Shown piece after piece: positions 6,026-7,785 of a stretch of 7,785 bases of DNA. Position 1 is the stretch's first letter. Every line of letters begins with the position of its first letter. The stretch lies in the NCBI GenBank assembly GCA_029863035.1, contig JAOTWH010000099.1, forward strand, positions 1-7,785. The letters run 5' to 3'. The position numbers and the translations under genes are program-made. The notes beneath the pieces are model-generated. The model was not told the DNA's origin, did no database searches, and saw only the letters and a list, made by a program, of their open reading frames with translations. This DNA is from Acidimicrobiia bacterium (GTDB lineage: Bacteria; Actinomycetota; Acidimicrobiia; UBA5794; JAOTWH01).

Positions 6026-7687
6026 ATGGCGAAGGAGAACTTCGACATAGTGGTGATCGGCGGGGGAGTCACCGGCACCGGTACCGCCCTGGATGCCGCC
6101 AGCCGGGGGCTGTCGGTGGCGCTGGTCGAACAGCGCGATTACGCCTCGGGCACCTCGAGCCGTTCCAGCAAGCTGTTCCACGGTGGCCTGCGCTACCTGG
6201 AGCAGCTCAACTTCCGCCTGGTCAAGGAAGCCTTGCGGGAGCGCAACCTCATGTTGAACAGGCTGTGTCCCCACCTGGCCTCGCCGGTGTCGTTCTTGTA
6301 CCCGCTGCAACATCGCATCTGGGAGCGGGCCTACGTGGGATCTGGGGTCTTGCTCTACGACCTGTTGGCGGCGACCGGCAATAACCCGCTGCCCCGACAT
6401 CGCCATCTCTCGAAGTCGAAGGCGCTGCGGCGGGTTCCGGCGTTGCGCTCCGAGGCGCTGGCAGGTGCCATCGTGTACTGGGACGCCAAGGTCGACGACG
6501 CTCGCCACACCATGACATTGGCCCGCACCGCCGCCGCCCACGGTGCGGTGTTGGCGCCCAGCACCCGGGTCGTCGACCTGAAACAGGCCGAGGGTCGGGT
6601 GGTGGGAGTTCGAGTGGCCGACCTGGAGTCGGGCGGCGAGTTCAACATCAAAGCCAGCCGAGTGATCAACACCACCGGGGTGTGGACGGATCGCATCGAG
6701 GCAATGGCCGGCGACACCGGCATCGACGTTCGGGCCTCCAAGGGGATCCATCTGGTGGTGCCAAGGGAAAGCATCGAGTCCGACACCGGGATGATCCTGC
6801 GTACCGAAAAGAGCGTGCTGTTCGTCATCCCGTGGGGACGGCATTGGATCGTGGGCACCACCGACACCGATTGGAAGCTCGACCTGGCGCACCCAGCCGC
6901 CAGCCGTGGCGACATCGATTACCTGCTCGATCATGTCAATTCCGTGCTTGGGCAGCCTCTCACCCACAACGACATCGTTGGCGTCTACGCCGGGCTGCGG
7001 CCGTTGTTGGCAGGGGAGTCGGACGCAACCAGCAAGTTGAGCCGAGAGCACGCCGTGACGGAGCCGGTACCTGGGCTCATCTCGGTGGCCGGGGGCAAGT
7101 ACACCAGCTATCGAGTGATGGCAGCCGATGCGGTGGATGCCGCGGTCCGCGGTCTGGAGCCAGCGGTCTTGAGGTCGACCACCGATCGGATTCCGTTGGT
7201 AGGGGCGGAGGGTTTCACCGAGTTGTGGGCATCTCGTCACCAACTCGTAGATAAATCGCCTCTCGCCATCGAAGACATCGAGCGCATGCTTGGGCGCTAC
7301 GGCTCCAAGATCGTCGATCTGTTCAGCCTGATCAGCGACCGGCCGGAGTTAGCTGAGCCCATGCCCGGGGCGGAGGGTTACCTGGCAGTGGAGCTTCTGT
7401 ATGCAGTAACTCATGAGGGGGCGCTGCACCTCGATGACATACTCACCAGACGAACCCGGATCTCCATCGAGACCCGCGATCGTGGGGTCAATGCCGCCGA
7501 GCCGACCGCGGTGCTGTTGGCAGAGGCGCTTGGCTGGGACCAGCCGACCGTAGAGCGCGAGGTTGAGCACTACCTGGCCCGGGTCTCCGCCGAGCTCGAT
7601 TCCCAGTCCCAGGTCGACGACCGCACCGCCGACGCCGCCCGCCTGGGGGCGCCCGACGTGAGGACCGGGCTCAAGAAGCCCCAGTAG
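6026..7687 (+). CDS. glpD: Aerobic glycerol-3-phosphate dehydrogenase, FAD-dependent
   Basis: From the ATG at 6026 the protein has 553 residues, normal for GlpD. It oxidises sn-glycerol 3-phosphate to dihydroxyacetone phosphate at the inner face of the membrane and passes electrons to quinone. FDIVVIGGGVTGTG (residues 6-19) is the FAD-binding Rossmann GxGxxG motif, followed by the acidic ribose-binding position in VALVEQRD. SGTSSRSSKLFHGGLRYLE (41-59) is a hallmark of the family. YAGLRPLL (321-328) and GGKYTSYR (356-363) are the conserved C-terminal part of the FAD/substrate domain. Residues about 385-520 form the GlpD C-terminal helical domain, with LHLDDILTRRTRI. This ATG is chosen because the FAD motif normally lies close to the N-terminus; TGGAG (6018-6022) precedes it at short spacing. 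No glpK or glpF is in the window. The gene is divergent from the kinase gene; no functional link is evident. Confidence 0.93.
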   Translation: MAKENFDIVVIGGGVTGTGTALDAASRGLSVALVEQRDYASGTSSRSSKLFHGGLRYLEQLNFRLVKEALRERNLMLNRLCPHLASPVSFLYPLQHRIWERAYVGSGVLLYDLLAATGNNPLPRHRHLSKSKALRRVPALRSEALAGAIVYWDAKVDDARHTMTLARTAAAHGAVLAPSTRVVDLKQAEGRVVGVRVADLESGGEFNIKASRVINTTGVWTDRIEAMAGDTGIDVRASKGIHLVVPRESIESDTGMILRTEKSVLFVIPWGRHWIVGTTDTDWKLDLAHPAASRGDIDYLLDHVNSVLGQPLTHNDIVGVYAGLRPLLAGESDATSKLSREHAVTEPVPGLISVAGGKYTSYRVMAADAVDAAVRGLEPAVLRSTTDRIPLVGAEGFTELWASRHQLVDKSPLAIEDIERMLGRYGSKIVDLFSLISDRPELAEPMPGAEGYLAVELLYAVTHEGALHLDDILTRRTRISIETRDRGVNAAEPTAVLLAEALGWDQPTVEREVEHYLARVSAELDSQSQVDDRTADAARLGAPDVRTGLKKPQ

Positions 7688-7698
7688 CGCGCTCTTCC

Positions 7699-7750
7699 CT
7701 TCTCCCGCTTGCGGGGGAAGTACCCCGAGCGCAGCGAGGGGGGATGGGGG
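7699..7750. repeat. Hairpin-rich G/C intergenic block, candidate dispersed repeat
   Basis: It begins 12 nt after the glpD stop. CTTCTCCCG (7699-7707) pairs with CGGGGGAAG (7712-7720) over nine positions, one of them G-U, with a CTTG loop. A second unit follows with CCCC (7723-7726) against a G-run (7738-7743) around an AGCGCAGCGA core. Adjacent blocks of this type, joined to an AGCGCAGCGAGGGG-like motif, resemble intergenic repeats scattered in some high-GC bacterial genomes. There is no T-run on either strand, so it is not a standard intrinsic terminator, though the hairpin could mark the glpD 3' end. Only one copy is visible here, so its dispersed nature is a guess from appearance. Confidence 0.4.
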
Positions 7751-7785
7751 AGCGGACCCTTCGCAGACCCTCTTCTTTCTACCCC

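Noticed and set aside
5951..7243. A 430-codon open frame on the minus strand across glpD
   Set aside because: It is a shadow of the GlpD coding frame with His/Gln/Pro/Gly-rich, low-information protein and no plausible start context.

Overview
This window is high-GC DNA with actinobacterial character. The signs are G/C-ending codons, a TAnnnT-type -10 element, a GTG start, and a lipoprotein with a Thr-rich linker. A member of the Acidimicrobiia is a reasonable guess, but that assignment is inference only.

Layout. Positions 1-114 hold the C-terminal end of a NarK-like nitrate/nitrite transporter, followed by a small universal stress protein (218-664). A 286-bp gap comes next and contains the most interesting part of the window. 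It has a possible promoter (764-792), an untracked 22-codon leader ORF (802-870) with five Cys codons within seven consecutive codons, and a strong intrinsic terminator (903-932) placed just ahead of the next gene's ribosome binding site. Three alternative pairings can be drawn by eye (1:2, 2:3 and 3:4), giving the layout of a classical ribosome-mediated attenuator that senses cysteine.

The attenuator precedes a tight three-gene operon: a cysteine synthase (951-1931), a TusA-like sulfur carrier (1946-2194) and a DsrE2-family protein (2191-2676, ATGA overlap with tusA). Together they suggest cysteine made from protein-bound sulfane sulfur, with the pathway repressed when charged Cys-tRNA is abundant. 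A Lys aligns, from memory, with the O-phosphoserine-binding Arg of mycobacterial CysM, so O-phosphoserine is a plausible acceptor.

On the minus strand, convergent with this operon, are a soluble hybrid histidine kinase (3311-5845; GAF-like, HisKA, HATPase, degenerate receiver, intact receiver, HPt) and, 28 nt downstream of it, a small secreted lipoprotein (2701-3282). Divergent from the kinase is an aerobic glycerol-3-phosphate dehydrogenase, GlpD (6026-7687). The right edge (about 7699-7750) carries a hairpin-rich G/C block that looks like a dispersed intergenic repeat.
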